DNA of 64,000 nt, taken from Zelopaecilomyces penicillatus (taxonomy: Eukaryota > Ascomycota > Sordariomycetes > Hypocreales > Pseudodiploosporaceae). Location: assembly GCA_005765155.1 (NCBI GenBank), contig VCCP01000001.1, positions 2,294,001-2,358,000 on the forward strand. Reading direction: 5' to 3'. The number at the start of each line of letters is the position of its first letter. The first letter of the stretch is position 1. Positions 36,506 through 48,107 of this stretch are shown piece after piece. The notes beneath the pieces were generated by a model. That model saw nothing but the letters and a program-made list of their open reading frames with translations. It was not told the DNA's origin and did no database searches. The position numbers were made by a program, and so were the translations under genes.

Positions 36506-37004
36506 ATGCCTCCAAAGCAAGCGACTGGAGGCGGCCGCGGTCGCGCGAAAGGCAACAAACCTCAGCAGGCAGCTGCAACAGAGGAGTCTGATTCCAGCAA
36601 CCCCTTTGAGTCCATGGACGAGGGGCCTGCCGCAGAACAGAGCATTGCGAATGTCGCCGATGGGACTGATGGGGATGGCGCACCCGAAAAATCCATCCCG
36701 GCAGACTTACTGACCCGCGTTCTGCACGAGTTCTTTGCCAAAGAGGGGACGCGGATATCGAGGGATGCGAACGCAGCAGTGGGAAAGTACATGGATGTGT
36801 TTGTCCGGGAGGCAATTGCCAGAGCGGCGGTTGAGAAGCGAGGGGGGTTCTTGGAGGTGAGCGCCCGTTTTTTTTGTCAATTGCAGATGAGCATTGGAAG
36901 TTATACGTTCTCGCTTTTTCGTGGCTTGATGATTATTGACTTTGACTTTTCGCTAGGTTGAGGATCTTGAGAAGACTGCACCACAGCTGTTGCTGGATCT
37001 TTGA
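36506..37004 (+). CDS. MHF2: CENP-X / MHF2 histone-fold protein
   Basis: Exons 36506-36856 and 36957-37004 (100-nt intron, phase 0) encode 132 residues. The N-terminal ~65 residues are disordered, with a basic Gly/Arg/Lys-rich start (GGGRGRAKGNK) and an acidic middle. The rest is the CENP-X histone fold: IPADLLTRVLHEFFAKEGTR, then ISRDANAAVGKYMDVFVREA, and the last helix FLEVEDLEKTAPQLLLDL, which the intron interrupts. In known systems CENP-X pairs with CENP-S (MHF1) to form a DNA-binding tetramer used by the FANCM/Fml1/Mph1 helicase at stalled forks and by the CENP-T/W complex at kinetochores. Confidence 0.93.
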
Positions 37005-39654
37005 CGTTGCTAAACGGTGTCGAATGTCGTCATGGCCTACGAATGCCAACGCATCGTCATCATTGATCATTGGCATAGAGTTCGTAGGCATGTCCTTGTA
37101 GGCTCTATCGTCGAGTGAATCGCTGCTGTGCTTGATGTAGCCGGTTGTACCATCCCTATTCGACTGTTTGATTATTTGTTGGACTCTTCCTCAGATAAGA
37201 CTCTCAACGACTAATGCAACTCGAGCATGTGGAAGTGCACATGCAGTATTGGTCCAGCCGTTTCTGCCGTCGAGGTGTAAGGAGAGTTCGGGTGTCCGCG
37301 GATCGGGTAATGAAGACGTCGTTGATGTGGCAGTAACTAAACATATCCAATTGGATTTGAGATGGACTTTATAGGTTATCGGACCTAGTAGTCGCGAGAG
37401 GAACGGCAAGGGAGGAACGGCACTTTCACTTTGAAGAACTTATGAGGTCGAACGACTGGCTATATACATCTTTTGATCGCACACAAGAGAACAGGAGGAA
37501 TACGATTTTGCGCAAACTTGCTCAACCCTCCTGTATGATTGTGGAGGGTGTTCGCGGCGCAACCCGGGAAGAGGAACCCCTGATCTGCCCGTGACAACTC
37601 GAACAGGTCTTGCGTCTGTGTCTCTTTTTTTTTACGAGAAAAACCTGGCTAGTTGTAGCTTTATCGTCTGAACTTTTCGTTTCCAGAAACAAGCAGCCCT
37701 CGTCGACGGATGGCTTGATTGCGCTCACACCCAAACAAGAGACAGAGCTTGCGGACCGCCTTCTGCCGGTACGACATGATTGATCATCATCTTTCCCCTC
37801 TCTATCTATATATTGCTAGTTGCGAAACAATTCAATCTGGTTGCCGTAAAAAAGGCGCCATTACACTTTTCTCGCAGCAGATGCTGTTCTTTTCCTGTAG
37901 GAAGCATGATGGTTCTCACGCTTCCTTCAACATGTGGTAGCATTGCAACATCCTCAGCACGCCGACTAACCCCGTGCTGGCAATGGCACTGTACTACAAA
38001 CAAACGAACAAACAAGTGCAAAGAGTAGCATTCAAACAACTGATGAAGATCCTGCTTCTCCTTTTGTTTCTGATACAACACGAATGTTTTTCTAAATTTT
38101 TATTCATACTGCATCTCGCAAGTTGAATGTAGTTCAGTCCAGGTCTAATGTTGCACCGAATTGGAGAATTGGCCAATTAGCGTGAAGCTCTGCTCTGGAA
38201 ACCGCTGCAATAGCCCCTTCCTGCCAAGTGCGAAACGAAGGAAACCCCCAGCCGGGCTTGTTACCTCCTGCCTCCACATCTTGTACCTGCAGCCGCTGCA
38301 GATGCATCCGAATTTTTGTCTCCTTCAAACTAAACGACAGAAGCGAGAGGAAACAACATTTCGTCAGTAATGACAGCAGAAGCTTGTTAGCTAACCGCTT
38401 ACTGGTATTGTTTGACCTTTAATTAGCACCAAAGCCGCTATCATTCATCCCTTCCATCTTGTCTGCCAGCATTCGGTTGGGTGGGGGGCTTTTGGCTGCG
38501 CTGCAAGCCACACGGTTGCAAGCTCCCGGCCGTGCGAGTGCCGGGACTGAAACCGACCATGTCTCGCGTTTGTCGGAGCCTCCAGATGTGAAGCAGCATC
38601 GGTGCCAGAAGTCGCCGTGGCTTAGTTGAATATTTCCTGCTTCCGCTCAGCCCGCTCCGTGAATGTCGCATCTGCCGCCCAAAGGAGATGGCCACGAACT
38701 GTCCGACCACGGTGCATCTCCCTAGGGAATGCTTTTTGTTGCAGGCAAGATGCTATTATGAGCATGGTCTGCTTGTCTGCGTCACACCTCCTTGTTTGGA
38801 CCAGCTAATACAGGGTCGATGACTGGTAGGATTCGCAGCAGGTCGCTCGGTCGGCTCCCCATCGACAACCCCCAAAGGGCGCAGCCCCATCTCAAAGCCG
38901 GAAACATTCAGGCCCGGGGTTACAGCACTCAAGATGATGGATCACCCTTCTCTGTTTGACCATGGACCCAAAGTTAACATTGGCGGCGACACCCGGCCAA
39001 GTGCCCAAAATCCGAGTCGCGTGGTGTTTCGCCAAGACTGTCAAGATTGTCAACCGCTAAGCCGGCCAAACACATCTCAAACCCATCTTGGTCTTGGCCA
39101 CCCTGGGCCTCAGATTTCTCAGATTAACTCTGCCTGGAACTCCCCTCTTCCCCTTGCTCAATCTCTGTCATGGTGGTTGCAGATGAGGCAACCGTGGAAC
39201 CCACCCTCCTAGTACTTTGCCTCAAACGTTGGCGGGGCCCGCACGGCTGGGCTGGGCTGGGGCCGGCTTGGAAACATGGGATGACTTTGTAATTAATGCG
39301 CCTCCCAGCTTGGATCCATTTCCATAAAACCCATCTTGTTTCCCTCTCGTTCGTCTCTTGCTCTTTCGTTCTGTAGTCAGTTTCAATTCAATCTCTTTCC
39401 TATCTCTCTTTTGAGTTTTCTGTTTCCTTATCTTTTCTTTCTTCCAAGTTCAACTCTTCTCAGTCACAGAGGCTAGTCCTTGTGCATCTCCAGTCGCTTT
39501 ATACAACCGTCCTTTTTTTCGATTTCGACCCCGAGTTTATAATCTGTCCGCTACTCGACCTTCTGTGAAGGCGACAATTTTGCTCTTTTTCGTCTCGACA
39601 AATCTCTCTTTTCCCCCTTCAGGTCTTCGGATATTCCCAGTACTTCATTTCAAG
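37005..39654. other. Long gene-free region and cupredoxin promoter
   Basis: 2.65 kb without a supported gene. A G-rich patch (39234-39262) contains four runs of three or more G but with a long first loop. The region from ~39340 to the start codon is a CT-rich leader of the cupredoxin gene. Confidence 0.5.
39341..39654 (+). promoter_or_regulatory. CT-rich leader of the cupredoxin gene
   Basis: About 300 bases of coding-strand CT-rich sequence (for example CTTTCCTATCTCTCTTTTG and TATCTTTTCTTTCTTCC) end at the start codon, which suggests a strong promoter with a long 5' UTR. Confidence 0.5.
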
Positions 39655-40556
39655 ATGCATTTCACTTCTTTTGCTCTCGCCGCTTTGGCCGGTATTGCTC
39701 AGGGTATGCCTCCCACTTCCTTTTCTCAGGGTAGGACTCCTCCCAGTTCTGTCACTCCCTGGGAGTCCAGAGTCTTTTCTCTTTAGCGCTACAAGAAACA
39801 CCGAAACTAACAAAACCTCACAGCTGTCGATGTTCAGGTCGTTGCTGTCGGCAAGAACCCCATGAACAAGCAGGCCGGCCTCAAGTACTGGCCCGAGAAG
39901 ATCAAGGCTGAGGCAGGAACCATGGTGCAGTTCCAGTTCTGGGCTGGCAACCATACCGTCACCCAGTCTACTTTTGACAACCCTTGCGTCCCCATCGCAG
40001 TGAGCGACCCCACCAAGAAGGGCATCTTTTCCGGTTTCCAGCCCGCAGCTGCCAGCGAAGCCCAGGGCCAGGTTCCCGTCTTCACCATCATGGTCAATGA
40101 CACCAAGCCCATGTGGCTTTACTGCGGTCAAGGCCCCCATTGCCAGAAGGGCATGGTTATGGTGATCAACGAGAAGTAAGCATCTTCGTCTAACCTTCCT
40201 CTTGAGAACCGTATGAGAATAGATGGACTGACTTGTATGACAATAGCACTGGCGCCAACGCGACTCGCTCTCTTGAGAACTACAAGGAGGGTGCTGGCAA
40301 GTCCAGCCCCGGTGGCGGTTCACCCGGCGGTTCGGCTCCCGGCAGCCCCAGCTCCACTCCTGGCGGCAACGCCCCCGTCGAGACCGGAGCCCCCGTTCCC
40401 ACACCCTCCGACGGCAGCGGCAGCGCTCCCTCCACTGGCACTGGCCCTGTCCCTACCACTACCGACAGTGTTCCTGTCCCCGCCGGAGCCTCAAGCTTGG
40501 GCGGCGCCAGCAGCATGCTGCTCGGTCTGGGTGCCCTTGTTGCTGTCTTCTTCTAA
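39655..40556 (+). CDS. Secreted GPI-anchored cupredoxin
   Basis: Exons 39655-39703, 39824-40175 and 40247-40556 give 236 residues. Residues 1-16 are a signal peptide (MHFTSFALAALAGIAQ). Residues ~17-140 are a phytocyanin-like cupredoxin domain with a complete type 1 copper site: His60, Cys117, His122 and Met127 (the C-x4-H-x4-M pattern in YCGQGPHCQKGM). A Gly/Ser/Pro/Thr-rich linker (~150-215) follows, then a hydrophobic GPI-type tail ending AVFF. Such blue-copper proteins are common on filamentous fungal cell surfaces and are thought to carry electrons or bind copper; some are tied to appressorium or conidium formation. Codon use is strongly C-ending, suggesting high expression. Confidence 0.92.
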
Positions 40557-41846
40557 GCTATCCCGTGAAGCAGTTTTGTTTTGGGAGAACCTCAGCAGCG
40601 TGGACTTTGAGAGTGTGGAGTTGGCTACCTATTTTGTAATACCAAGGGATCATCTTTTATACCTACGAGACTTAAACATCAAGCCAAAAGGGGCTTTGGG
40701 TTATGGAAAGGCACATTGGTTAAGGAACACTGTGTGTGCCTCAATTGTATTTGCATACTGCATTCAATATACTGGAAGAGTTGAACTTATTATCTTTTTG
40801 CATTGAGTGTGTGTATTTTTGTGTGTCAAAATTCTTCCTTGAGCCTCTTGTGTGTCATCTCATGGCCGCTATTTTCTCTCTTTCCCCTCCGTCGTCACCC
40901 AATGCGGTATATCACACTGTTCATGTTTCGCTTACTTTCCCCCCTTACCCCTACCCCCGCCCCCCCTTTGACCAACAAAAATTTACACAGCACAGATGAA
41001 CGTCTATTGTTTGGTATATACGTCATAAATCACGAAAACAATGGTATCCAATACAAAGAGGCCCTATGTTGAACTTTACCTAAGTGGAGTTGTCAATGCT
41101 GAAGAGCGCAAGTAGGTCAATAAATCAGACTGGACGAGAATAGAGCGAACGGCCAGACATTATGTCAGGGGATAAAGCCGCAGCTGGGAGATATAATGCA
41201 AATAGCCAATAGTACAAGCTTCATCACCCCATCTCAAATAGGGCTTACAAGGACATGACTAAGATTGAGCACCGAACGAATGAACGATGAAAATATGCTC
41301 TCAATACCCTTATGACTTTGCTGTATATCATAATCGAAAAGTGGGAAGTCAAACTGACTAACACGTGAACACCAGCGACGTTTGAGAGGAAGCGAAGAAA
41401 GAGTATAGAAAGCGCAAGTATGGATTCATCAGATTTAAGAAAAAAACAAGAGGTTGGGGGCATGATATTTGATCGTTTGCCAATTGAAAGTCGGTAAAAT
41501 AGCCATGATCATCGCCTTGGTTTGGAGAGAACGGCCAGTTCTTTTCTCCATTTGAATAGTCCTCCTTCAAGCTATAATTACTTGTCTAACCGAATTATAG
41601 TGCAAGGTGTTCGCATCTTTAAGAATATTATAAGTGGGTTTAGTTATATAATACTAAAATTATTATTAGGAGCAATTGTTAGCAATAACTAGCAATTACC
41701 AGCAATTACTAGCAATAACTAGCAATTACTAGCAATTGGTAGCAAAACAACCATTAATCCTCCTTGACTCGTTCTGCCTAGGGTTTAACTTCAGCAATGA
41801 TGACGGCCGTCGAATACCATGTAGTTAAGTCGACCCCATTGCCATG
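40557..41846. other. Intergenic region with AT-rich right part
   Basis: Between the 3' ends of the cupredoxin (plus) and oxygenase (minus) genes. The left part is probably 3' UTR. Composition becomes AT-rich after about 41580, and a decamer array lies at 41671-41750. Confidence 0.5.
41671..41750 (+). repeat. Decamer tandem repeat (AGCAATTACT)n
   Basis: Seven consecutive 10-bp units, each starting AGCAAT (variants AGCAATTACT, AGCAATAACT, AGCAATTACC, AGCAATTGTT, AGCAATTGGT), and a partial eighth (AGCAAAACAA). It is a perfect 10-bp register with no indels. Confidence 0.85.
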
Positions 41847-43522
41847 CTATACATCCATTGTTAGCTCCAACGTTCTTGTTACTGCCTATGATTGGTCAAT
41901 TTTTTTTTAAAAAAAAGGCAAGTCTCTTACATAGAGAAGATAACCTCCGGCAAGCTCTGATTTGTAGCGCTTCTCTTCATTCAGCCATGTGATCTTCTGA
42001 CGGGGGCATTTGTGGCCGCGAACGTGCACATATTCAGCAGGATCAGGCACGTCGGTGGTGTCGTAGTTGGCCTGTGCTATCATATCGTCGAACACAGGCG
42101 TGCAAAAGTCTTCGTCAATGACTACTTTGCTTGTACGCATGGCCTTTTCCGCATCCGATACCTCGTTGCTGTGATATTTAAGGAACTTGGCCGTATACTC
42201 TGCCTTTTTCGCCTCGTCCCTGGCGTAGTTTTCGTCAAGGTAGCGTTGTAGCATGCTAGTTGAATATTCATACTCGGCCGATTCTACTCGTTCATTTTGG
42301 TAGGTGGAGTCGTTAATGAGGCCCCTAACCCGCGCTGAACCGAAAATCCGCTCCAGTGCTTGATAAACGACCATGTCGACACTCTTGAGCATAAAGCGTA
42401 CATCTTCCTTCACACTGTTCGAAGTATATGGATAGAAATGCACGCACGTGAATCCCACCTGGCCACCTATAGTACCACTGTCAGCGATATGGCTGTCGAC
42501 ATAGCTGGGTCAAGCTAGATTTACCTTCGGGTAGGAAGGTTGGGCATTGACAAAGGTTGTCGATGGCTGCATAGAACGGAGCCGACTTCTGATCCAGCGC
42601 ACCAAGATGCGTCGACATTGCTGCCGGCCCATAGGTAGTCCAGTACAAGTTGTAAGTCAATGTGACCCTATGTCCCTCCGTCACTGCTAAAACCTCGTGC
42701 TCACAGTCAGAGAAGAATGCCGCCCATTGTATAGACGTAGGATTTTGCGAGGAACCCCAATCATAGATGGCTTCGCGGCCTGCATGTCGCACAGCGAGCT
42801 GGCCACCTGAAAAAAAAAAACCATGTCAATCTCATATTTACACGTCGAGCCTCGTCAATCATTACTCCATATCAACTCACCTTTATGTTGAGACGGCAGG
42901 CAGACAACTAGGGAGCCCATCTGAAGCTCGGAACGAGGCGTGTCCACATGAGGCTTGAACATGCCAGAGGGGCCAGAATATATCTATTGGAAAACAGAGT
43001 TTGAGTGAGCCACAAACATCAACAAGCAGGGAGAATGTGATGTACATTGAGCTTATATAACTCTGCCTTTATACCCCTGAACTCCCCATCCTCACTGTTA
43101 TCAGTAAGTGTCTGGACTATGGTGTTAATCACATCATATTCATGCGGGTTAAAATTTGTCGAAAAGTCAGTCTCGTCCATCTTGCTCGCCTTTCGATAAT
43201 CTTCGTCCAAAACATCTTTGTTGAATCGACCAAAGGTGGCCGGCTGGCAATCCTCAACAAGACGCGTGAAAGCAGGAGCATCAGACTCAGAAACTGGAAA
43301 AGACACTCTAGAGCCTTGATTCCATCCATCGCCCTTCTGGTTCCAGCGAATGGTTAAGGGGCAGTCTGAGCCATCTGACTTGGCGGTGCTATCGATTTTG
43401 CCGCCTACGGTGAAGATGATGTTTCTAGCTTCGTCGTCAAGGGCAGAGTAGACGGCATCGAGCAGGACCTTGGCATCTCCCATACTTTCTCGGGTGGGTC
43501 CCGAGTCAGTTGTGGCATCCAT
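41847..43522 (-). CDS. 2-oxoglutarate/Fe(II)-dependent oxygenase, fungal type
   Basis: Exons 43046-43522, 42881-42983, 42525-42806 and 41931-42466 are well supported. A fifth exon (41847-41885) after a 45-nt intron (41886-41930) is tentative. Reading straight through instead ends at 41907. The product is about 473-478 residues. The iron triad is visible: His171 and Asp173 (FKPHVDTP) and distal His230 (CEHEV), with Arg240 ten residues later to bind 2-oxoglutarate (GHRVTLTYN). The protein is otherwise acidic and without targeting signals, similar to fungal proteins of the P4Hc/2OG-Fe(II) group whose substrates are unknown. The gene sits in an AT-rich segment with short tandem repeats on both sides, unlike the neighbouring housekeeping genes. 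The C-terminus may be disturbed by a frameshift. Confidence 0.8.
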
Positions 43523-44541
43523 GGTGATGAGAATAAATAAAGCTGTCAGTTGCTAGAAACACTCGTCTTGGGAGAAAATGACTGAATTGCAGAGACAGCT
43601 GAGTGACAATTGGCAGGTCGTTTGTAGGAGAGAGTAGTCCGAGAACTGGGAGGGACTGCCTCTCTTTATAGTAGTTGAAGATCACTTGCAAACTTGGATA
43701 GTTGACTTTTGCATCAACGAGGAAGGTTTAGGCGGCGCTAGGCAAATAAACCTTGAGATGGCAAGGAAAGGCAACATCAAGGAATATTTCCTGCAGTTTC
43801 TGTCTGAGATAATTCCTCCAAGTGCCACATGACCAGGGATATCCACAACGGCGGAGGCTCACTTTTGAGGTTTATGAGCACATTTAAAGGTTAAATCCAG
43901 CCTCCCCCATATTTAGCCGTTGTTCCAGCTAAAGGCCGACTGTCTATCCAATTGTTAGTAACATGCATAGTTGCTGTTTTGATAATTGACGCCTAAAGGT
44001 AATAGTAGGTAGATGGGGTTTTGAAGGTCTAGTAATTCTTACTAGATATTGCTGGTATTGCTGGTATTGCTAGAAATTACCAAGAGTCAATCTATAAAGT
44101 ACGATTTTACATTAATATATACTTGAAGCAGTACTTTTAAGGGTAAGCAGAGCTCCTAGTAAAATTAATTAATTGTTAGTTAATATTTTTAGTATACCTA
44201 ATTAATATAGTAGCTTTGTGGCCTTGAATCTTCTATGAAAGAAAATCTCGAAGCTATGCGTTGTGGAAGGTTAGCACCCTCTATAAAGCTGCTTCGCAGC
44301 TTTGCCTGATTAGCTTCAAATATGAGGGTAACGAGACAGGTTTCAAACTGGCTTCAGACATCCATCCCAGAAGGACCACGTTATCTTTGAGATTAGATCG
44401 TATGGGACACATGGTGCTCTACGATATAGTATCGAGTTTAGCAAAGTGGTTGACAGCAGACCCCAACAGTGGTTTAGGTTGAGCGAATATGTCAATTCGG
44501 TAGATGAGGGCGACTTTTGAAACTCCCATTTACTTGATTAT
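43523..44541. other. AT-rich intergenic region
   Basis: Upstream of the oxygenase. From ~43970 to 44240 it is very AT-rich (many TTAATTAAT blocks) and contains a short 9-bp repeat at 44047-44073. No gene supported. Confidence 0.5.
44047..44073 (+). repeat. Three 9-bp units (TATTGCTGG)
   Basis: TATTGCTGG occurs twice, followed by TATTGCTAG. Its reverse complement shares the AGCAAT core of the decamer array at 41671-41750, in the opposite orientation. Confidence 0.7.
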
Positions 44542-45437
44542 TTAATCCTCGCTCTTGCTATTGCGTGACTGTCTCTTCTTTCGGCCCTTCCGAGCCTGTG
44601 CACAAAGTGGTCTCTTGGGCAGGTTCTCCGGCCACCCGGCTTCCCTCTTGAGGTATCCGACCTTGGTGTATTTCTTGCTGTTTCCAAAAAAGTCTACCCA
44701 GTGCTTCAGAGCATCATGAACCCTCTTTTTCGCCGACGCTAGCTCCTCCGCCTGCATCTTCTTGATCTCCGCCGTGGTCCACTGGGCGTCTGTCTCCGGG
44801 TCGTCGAGGGGCAGGAACATCTCCTCCACGCCGCGCATGTCAGCAGTAGTGTCCTCGGAGAAGCAGCCTGTCACGTAGGCACGAGCAGCGTCGCAGCCGG
44901 CGAAGTAGCTGTAGGATGCGCCGGGGCCATATATGTGGCGGCCGTTGGAGACATCATAAATGGTGCCATTGATGGCGAGGTAGAGGGGTTTAGTGGTATC
45001 TTGGCCGTCGAAGGCCTTGAGCTCATCAAGCGTCAGGTAAATAGGAGCTTGCTACACAACGCGGATCTATTATTAGTTGCATTCATTAGGAAGCCACGAT
45101 AAGTATATCCATGACGGGATTGGGTGTAGCATACAAACTTGGCTCTCCACCAGTCCGGCCTCAGGTAGTTGGGCTTATTCTTCATGCCCCAGAAGAAGCT
45201 CTCCCCGCTGCTGATCGAATAGCTGAGGGCGCAGGAGACCAGAAACAGGAAGCTCAGAACCCGGAGCACGTCCACCCATGGGCTGTAGTCCTCATCGTCC
45301 TTAGACTTAGACTTGGATTTGGATTTGGACTTTGACTTCTTGGGCTTGGGTGTGACATCCTGAACCTCCTCAGGCTGTCCTGCCTCGACGGGCTGCTCGA
45401 CGGGCTGCTTGCGTTGGCGCACCTCGGAGTCGGCCAT
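44542..45437 (-). CDS. Membrane-anchored cytochrome b5-like heme/steroid-binding protein (MAPR type)
   Basis: Exons 45135-45437 and 44542-45051 (83-nt intron, phase 0) encode 270 residues. The N-terminus is polar with a Lys-Ser repeat (KSKSKSKSKSKSKDDED), followed by one transmembrane helix (about 58-76, LRVLSFLFLVSCALSYSI). The cytochrome b5-like domain lies at ~104-190 with LTLDELKAFDG, YLAINGTIYDVSNGRHIY and GPGASYSYFAGCDAARAY, matching the MAPR/Dap1 fold with Tyr residues at the heme-binding positions in place of the b5 His pair. A basic tail ends the protein (KGRKKRQSRNSKSED). Relatives bind heme and support cytochrome P450s of sterol synthesis, but this longer fungal form differs from Dap1 and its exact role is unknown. 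Confidence 0.88.
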
Positions 45438-45995
45438 GGTGAAGAAATTGCCTCTGGAACAGCGTGACTGGCTGGTGCAAAGAAGAGAAGTCTCGAGAAA
45501 ATGTCCCTATTTCACTCAATGGCAGCTGTGGACGGCATTGCTGGCATCCGAGAGACCAAAGAGCGGACAGATTACCTACATCGTGATTGGGCACACATTC
45601 AACACCCCCTGAATCGAGGGCTGAGGGGATGGTGTGTGGTTACGCTGCAGCGATTCCCCCTAACAAAGAGGGGTGAGCTTTATTTCTCGTTAACACCACA
45701 CCCAAGGAGTGGGGAGCTTGGTGTGAACCATCAGTCACGTGCACGCTTTGTTGCCGGAGCAACCGCCAGGCCCCTGCATCAGTTTGTTAGGATTGTCGCT
45801 CCGTAAACAGCACACTGCAGCCTACAGATACAGAGCTAGCACACCACACCCAACACGAACCACCTAACAAACTTCCGAGCAATATTATCGCCAACCAGCC
45901 ATCCAATCTAGAGCATACATAGGCATTCTCGCCAACTAAAAAGCCACCTGCTACGGAATACATACAACACACGATCCTGACTGCTTCAGAAGCAA
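45438..45995. promoter_or_regulatory. Divergent promoter region, MAPR gene / coiled-coil gene
   Basis: 558 bp between divergent starts. It contains one E-box, TCACGTG, at 45734-45740, a core used by Cbf1/SREBP-class bHLH factors. Which gene it serves is unknown. Confidence 0.4.
45734..45740. promoter_or_regulatory. E-box TCACGTG
   Basis: A single palindromic CACGTG with flanking T. A 6-bp site occurs by chance often, so functional weight is low. Confidence 0.25.
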
Positions 45996-48107
45996 ATGGA
46001 CGCCAGCTCGAGCCGGCCGGGCTCCCCCGCCATTCCTGGCGGACCCCTCCAGATGGCCACCCCAGACCGCGTCAACCAATGCCGCGATTCAATATTTGCC
46101 TCTCTACGTACTGATAGCCGCGACAACTCCGTACACGACAAAATCAGCCAGTTCAACAATCTCAGCGTAACCATGCAGTCGAAGCAGCTCGAGCGTAAGA
46201 CGGCGGATGCCGCGTTGAAGCGTGCCATGTTAGGCCGCGAGGAGGCCGAGGGAGAGATGAGACGGGTCAAAGACGAGATGAAGATGCTTCGAAAGGCGAT
46301 TGATGAAGGCAAAGACCGGGAGAGGAGAGTGGGCGAACGTCTTGAAACAGTCATGGTATGCAGCGAGCGTCGTCTCATCCCCAGCTTAATACGTTGACTT
46401 GGGTTTGGATCCCTGTTACTAACAATCAACTTAAAGGAGAACTATGGACGCGCCAAGGAGACGCATGCACATACTCAGGCTCTTTGGGAAAAAGAAGTTC
46501 GACGAGCGAGAAAGGAGAACTTCAAGGGACAATCGACCATTGTCAAACTCCAAGAAGAACTCAAGACGGCCCGAACTGCCGTCAAAATCATTGAGGAAAA
46601 TCTAGAACGAGAAAAGGAACGAAGCCACATACGAGAACAGGAAGCTTTTGAAGCGCGGTATCAAATTGTGGGCGTACAGGAACAGCTGGAACAGGCTCTC
46701 GAGCAGATCAAGTTGGCGGAACAAGAGCGGGATGCTTACAAGGCCGCAGCCAAGAACGAAGAAGTTGCTCGTCTCGCCGCTGAGGGTCGCCTCCCCCTTC
46801 CCAGGACCGACGATTCAAACGACGAATTTGCTTCACCAAAGAAAATGAAGAAAACCAGGTTGACGGTCCCCAGCAAACTCTCTCGTGTCTCATTGTCGAC
46901 GATGGACATAGTCTCCTCGGCAGCCAGCGAGCTTGAAATTGACCAGCTGAATATGGAGGTTCAATGGGAAAAGCAAAGGGCAGATCGTGCCCAGGAAATG
47001 ATCGAGTTCATGCAGGCTGAATGCCTGATGCATCTCTGCCCTTGCTCAAAGTCAAAACGACGAACAAGCATGCTAGCCACCAAGCAAGTTCCTCGTGATA
47101 GCCCCGAGGTCGCCACTCGCCCAGTCGAAAATCCCAAGGAACTGGAAGAAGAGGAAGATGTAGAAGAGCCAAACAGAGAGACCACCACTCCCGTGTCACA
47201 CATTGAGGAGCCTCATTCCGAGATGGAGCTGCACCCTCCTAAAGCCAGGAGAGGGCCTCGCAGAAGCACTATTTTCTGTGCTAAGGAAGGAATCTTCCGA
47301 ACAGTTTCAGAACAGGAAGCTGCGATTCACGAGGCGCAACAGAAAGCGGATGCTGCAGCTGAAGCTGAGGAGGAGACAGAGACAGATGAAAGACTCAAAG
47401 CTGAGAGTCAAATGGACATTGACATGGAGCCTCCAATGCCCTTATTGGAGGAGGAAGAGGAAGAAGATTATGAGGAGGAAGAGCTGGGGAGAGAGGCCGA
47501 GGTAAACGCGCGCATGTTTGCAAGAACTCCTTCGGTGGAGCCCCCAGCATTTGCCCTTCTCGCCCAGGAGCGAACATCCCTCTTGTCACTCATTAATGCG
47601 CCTCGTGGTGAAGCTCACACTGATCCTCTCCCCACCATCCACAGCATCCCCACAATAGCGGACACCGAACCAGACCGCATGTCTGAGCCTGCACAATTTG
47701 AACCTCAAATGACGCCATCGCATGAGGACGAGATGGAGGAAGACGAACCAGAGTCACTGCCACGCCATTATCATGAACGAGCTCCTCGAACGCACATCTC
47801 AGCAGCCGGGTATACCGTAACAACAACAACCACAGTGCCTGTGCGGGACTCTAAATCCGGTTCTTCCTTTGGGCAAAGGTTGCGGACGCCATCTACGAGC
47901 AGCAATGCAAGTTTTGACCTGACAAACCCGGCTCTTACGCCAACAATGACGCGGGAACAGGCACTAGCCAAGATCCGTGAGAGACGAGGCCGTGCGAGGA
48001 GTGCCGCTCAGACTGCAGCATCGTCGGGCAGAAGAATTGTCAAGGGGGCGGACAGGAGAGATATGAGTGCTCCTACAGGCAAGGTCACCAAGGTGAGGCG
48101 CTCTTGA
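45996..48107 (+). CDS. Large acidic coiled-coil protein, unidentified
   Basis: Exons 45996-46355 and 46437-48107 (81-nt intron, phase 0) encode 676 residues. Residues ~1-25 are Pro/Ser/Gly-rich. A long, nearly continuous coiled coil covers ~45-250 (for example LERKTADAALKRAMLGREEA and VGVQEQLEQALEQIKLAEQE). A Cys/basic patch follows (LCPCSKSKRRTS), then alternating strongly acidic stretches (EEEEEEDYEEEE around 490) and a Thr/Ser/Arg-rich basic C-terminus (AKIRERRGRARSAAQ near residue 640). The KMKKTRL block near 290 could be a nuclear signal. The build suggests a cytoskeletal, spindle-pole or chromatin scaffold, but no named family is recognised and no function is claimed. Confidence 0.8.

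Noticed and set aside
39234..39262. Possible G-quadruplex (four G runs)
   Set aside because: The first loop is 11 nt, beyond the usual limit, and only one patch exists; too weak to report as a site.
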